Shown: positions 61,834-64,000 of the stretch, one piece after another
Layout of the letters: each line of letters opens with the position of its first letter
Numbering within the stretch: the first letter of the stretch is position 1
Source of the DNA: Asaia prunellae JCM 25354
Lineage (GTDB): Bacteria; Pseudomonadota; Alphaproteobacteria; Acetobacterales; Acetobacteraceae
NCBI RefSeq assembly: GCF_000613885.1
Contig: NZ_BAJV01000013.1
Location: 1-64,000, forward strand
Reading direction: 5' to 3'
DNA: 64,000 nucleotides
The notes under the pieces: generated by a model
What the model saw: the letters and a program-made list of their open reading frames with translations, nothing else
The model's database searches: none
Told to the model about the DNA's origin: nothing
Program-made: the position numbers and the translations under genes

Positions 61834-64000
61834 ATGTTCTCACGTATGGCGCTTCTTTGCGGTACGACTGCCCTCATGGTCTCGCTTCTGCCAGATGCTC
61901 AGGCAAAGGAAGCAAGGCATACATCAGGTCGGAGCGCAGGTCAGACAGCTCAGGACAATGCCGCGCACCAGCGCTCGGCAGAAAGCTCCGCCCCTTCAAT
62001 GCTCGGCGCCACGGCTCCAACAGATGAGCGCATTGAAGTAACCGGGCATACTTACGGCGATGGTGTGACAAGACGTGCCTTCGGCGGAGGACTTATGACC
62101 CCGTCTGACAGCCCCAAATCCGTCTCTGCCGTGACACGTGACTTCATAGCAAAACAAAATCCGGCACTTAATCCCATGCAACTTATTGCCCTCCTGCCTG
62201 GGGCTAATGTGGCTGATACTGATTCTCTGGGCCTGACAGGCGGGAATCTTTCAGTGCGCGGCCTGACCGAATCACAGATGGGCTTTACCCTGGAAGGATT
62301 TCCGATCAACGATATCGGCAACTTTGCTGTCTATCCTCAACAGATTGCGGATTCAGAAAATCTCAAGACGGTGCGACTGGCTCAGGGATCGGCGGATCTC
62401 GACAGCCCTCACATCAGTTCCTCTGGTGGCGTGGTCGACATGTATATGATCGATCCCAAGAACAAGATGGGTGGAATGGTCGATATGACCTACGGCTCAT
62501 TCAATGCGACACGCGGTTTTCTTCGCTTTGATACAGGCCGGATTGCTGACACAAATCTGCGTGCCTATTTCTCGTATTCACAGGCTCGTGAGGATCATTG
62601 GCGTGGTCCAGGCTGGGAAAACAAGAAACACGGCGAGATGAAGATCGTCAATGACTGGGGTGAAGGCAATCGTATCTCTCTTGCCGTAGTCGGCAACAAT
62701 ATCCAGAACAATGCCTATCCCAATGTCAGCAAAGCGAGTTGGGATAAATGGGGAACAGGTTTCAAGAATCCGGTCGGTTCCAGCGGTCTGTCAGCGACTG
62801 ATCCGGACAACACTGTGTATGATGCGAATTACTACGTTCCATCCAAAGCCGGATCGATAAATTATTACAAGACACGCCCCAACCCTTTCACAAATATCTT
62901 CTCGTCAATGCCTTCAACATTCAAACTCAACGATCATCTTGTCCTGACTGAAACCCCCTATTTCTGGTATGGTTATGGTAATGGCGGCGGCGGGCGCTAC
63001 GCTGACATGTCCAAGTTCGTATGGGGCAAACAGACTCTTGCAGGGACGGTTGACGGGGTCGGCAAGGGTATGCAGATGCTTTATAATCCTTCCTTGACCG
63101 AGACATATCGACCCGGCGCTACCACAAAGCTGACTCTGACGACCGGCATCAATCGTCTTATGATCGGCTATTGGTTTGAGTATGCCAAACAGCGTCAGAC
63201 CGCCCCATGGAGCTTGCTGGGAGCAGACGGTACCCCCCTGAATCAATGGGGTGATTCGAATAATGTAATTCTCAGTAACGGTGATAAGGCACAGTATCGC
63301 AATACATTGACCATGACGCAGGTGCACACACCTTTCATCGGTGACAGCCTTGCACTCATGCACGGAAAACTGACCATTGATGCCGGTCTGAAATACGCCA
63401 TTGTCAAACGCTCGGGTACGAATTATCTGCCTGATGTACGCAACAAATACGTATCGACGAATTACAATCAGGCCCTGCCAACTGCAGCCGTGCGATACAA
63501 GCTCAACGAGCACAATCAGGTTTTCGTCTCTGTTGCCACCAACTTTCGCATGCCACAGAACTACGCTCTTTATGATGCGGGAAGTTTCAACCAGAAAACC
63601 GGCGTGTATTCGACCCTTGCCAATCCTGACCAGAAAGCTGAAATTTCCATTTCAGAAGAAGCTGGCTGGCGCTATCAGGATAACCTGATTTCCACATCGA
63701 TTACATATTTCCATTATAATTTTACCAATCGGCTTTATACGCAGTCCATCCAGGATGAGCTTACCGGGTCATTTTATTCAACCAACATCAATGCAGGTGG
63801 TATGCATTCAGACGGATTTGACGCAGAATTCGGCACTAGGCCCATTCACAATATCCGTCCTTATGTTTCGGTTGAATATCTCCACGCAGTCACGGACAGC
63901 AACCTGCCAGCAGGATCAGGAGCGGGAGCCGATTATGTGCGAAGCAAAGGCAAAAAAGCCCCTCAGGCCCCTGACTGGCAGGTTGGTCTCGGGCTTGATT
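61834..64000 (+). CDS. TonB-dependent receptor (family member 3), 3' end outside window
   Basis: About 722 codons are visible from ATG 61834 with no stop before the edge. A signal peptide (LLCGTTALMVSLLPDAQA) is followed by a Ser/Ala/Gln-rich linker and the plug: KSVSAVTRDFIAKQNPALNP, QLIALLPGANVADTDSLGL, LSVRGLTESQMGFTLEGFPI, LAQGSADLDSPHISSSGG. The barrel includes WRGPGWENKKHGEMK, FVSVATNFRMPQNYALYDAG and ITYFHYNFTNRLYTQS. It is a close relative of the receptors at 41308 and 47412. GAAGATCG precedes the start. Substrate unknown. Confidence 0.9.
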   Translation, partial: MFSRMALLCGTTALMVSLLPDAQAKEARHTSGRSAGQTAQDNAAHQRSAESSAPSMLGATAPTDERIEVTGHTYGDGVTRRAFGGGLMTPSDSPKSVSAVTRDFIAKQNPALNPMQLIALLPGANVADTDSLGLTGGNLSVRGLTESQMGFTLEGFPINDIGNFAVYPQQIADSENLKTVRLAQGSADLDSPHISSSGGVVDMYMIDPKNKMGGMVDMTYGSFNATRGFLRFDTGRIADTNLRAYFSYSQAREDHWRGPGWENKKHGEMKIVNDWGEGNRISLAVVGNNIQNNAYPNVSKASWDKWGTGFKNPVGSSGLSATDPDNTVYDANYYVPSKAGSINYYKTRPNPFTNIFSSMPSTFKLNDHLVLTETPYFWYGYGNGGGGRYADMSKFVWGKQTLAGTVDGVGKGMQMLYNPSLTETYRPGATTKLTLTTGINRLMIGYWFEYAKQRQTAPWSLLGADGTPLNQWGDSNNVILSNGDKAQYRNTLTMTQVHTPFIGDSLALMHGKLTIDAGLKYAIVKRSGTNYLPDVRNKYVSTNYNQALPTAAVRYKLNEHNQVFVSVATNFRMPQNYALYDAGSFNQKTGVYSTLANPDQKAEISISEEAGWRYQDNLISTSITYFHYNFTNRLYTQSIQDELTGSFYSTNINAGGMHSDGFDAEFGTRPIHNIRPYVSVEYLHAVTDSNLPAGSGAGADYVRSKGKKAPQAPDWQVGLGLD

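Noticed and set aside
1-64000. tRNA, rRNA and CRISPR arrays
   Set aside because: No cloverleaf-like or rRNA-like sequence and no regularly spaced repeats were noticed in the intergenic regions; the only tandem repeat is the coding one in CopA.

Overview
The window looks like the chromosome of an acetic acid bacterium (Acetobacteraceae; something like Asaia or a relative). This is inferred from gene content, not proven. The pointers are an OprB sugar porin, an NAD-type isocitrate dehydrogenase, a polyol-type SDR, several TonB receptors of one related family, an IS5-type element and a C30 carotenoid cluster of the kind found in pink-pigmented Alphaproteobacteria. Most of the window is moderately GC-rich; about 19.8-21.9 kb is strikingly AT-rich. 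I see no rRNA, tRNA or CRISPR.

Layout. 1-2.1 kb: two RadC paralogs on the minus strand with a HAD phosphatase between them; the second RadC has lost its metal-binding motif. 2.1-8.6 kb: uvrD, prmA, a GNAT acetyltransferase, aminopeptidase P and an isocitrate dehydrogenase, mostly overlapping and co-directional. 8.8-11.3 kb: a zinc and an iron alcohol dehydrogenase. 11.4-18.4 kb: a carotenoid operon (aldehyde dehydrogenase, two CrtI/CrtN-type enzymes, acyltransferase, glycosyltransferase, DUF2141 protein) with no squalene/diapophytoene synthase gene. 18.6-22.9 kb: an accessory island with an IS5-type remnant, an AT-rich pair (glycerol-3-phosphate cytidylyltransferase plus a glycerophosphotransferase-like protein fused to DUF4214), an IS630-type remnant and a GyrI-like gene fossil. 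23.0-28.7 kb: copper export and oxidation (CopA ATPase, CopZ, a small His/Cys-rich secreted protein, multicopper oxidase CopA, CopB). 29.2-32.1 kb: OprB and PstS.

32.1-36.3 kb: a TonB receptor followed by a sensor kinase and a FixJ-type regulator. 36.5-38.1 kb: tandem FNR-type boxes, a 53-residue membrane protein and an MFS exporter. 38.3-40.9 kb: an OprC/NosA-type copper receptor and a DUF2946 protein. 41.3-49.7 kb: two related TonB receptors around a porin with a good Pho box and a PI-PLC-type phospholipase. 49.8-54.6 kb: a polyol-type SDR diverging from eutB-eutC-permease for ethanolamine use. 54.6-59.3 kb: a BMP/nucleoside-type ABC importer. 59.8-61.5 kb: a KefB/YbaL-type antiporter. 61.8 kb to the end: a third member of the TonB family, cut by the window edge.

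A dominant technical feature is the number of reading-frame breaks, at least 17 in 13 otherwise well-conserved genes. Fifteen are explained by one missing base, often in a short homopolymer. All four cistrons of the ABC importer are affected. This looks far more like indel errors in the sequence than mass gene decay, so those genes are described as probably intact in the organism.
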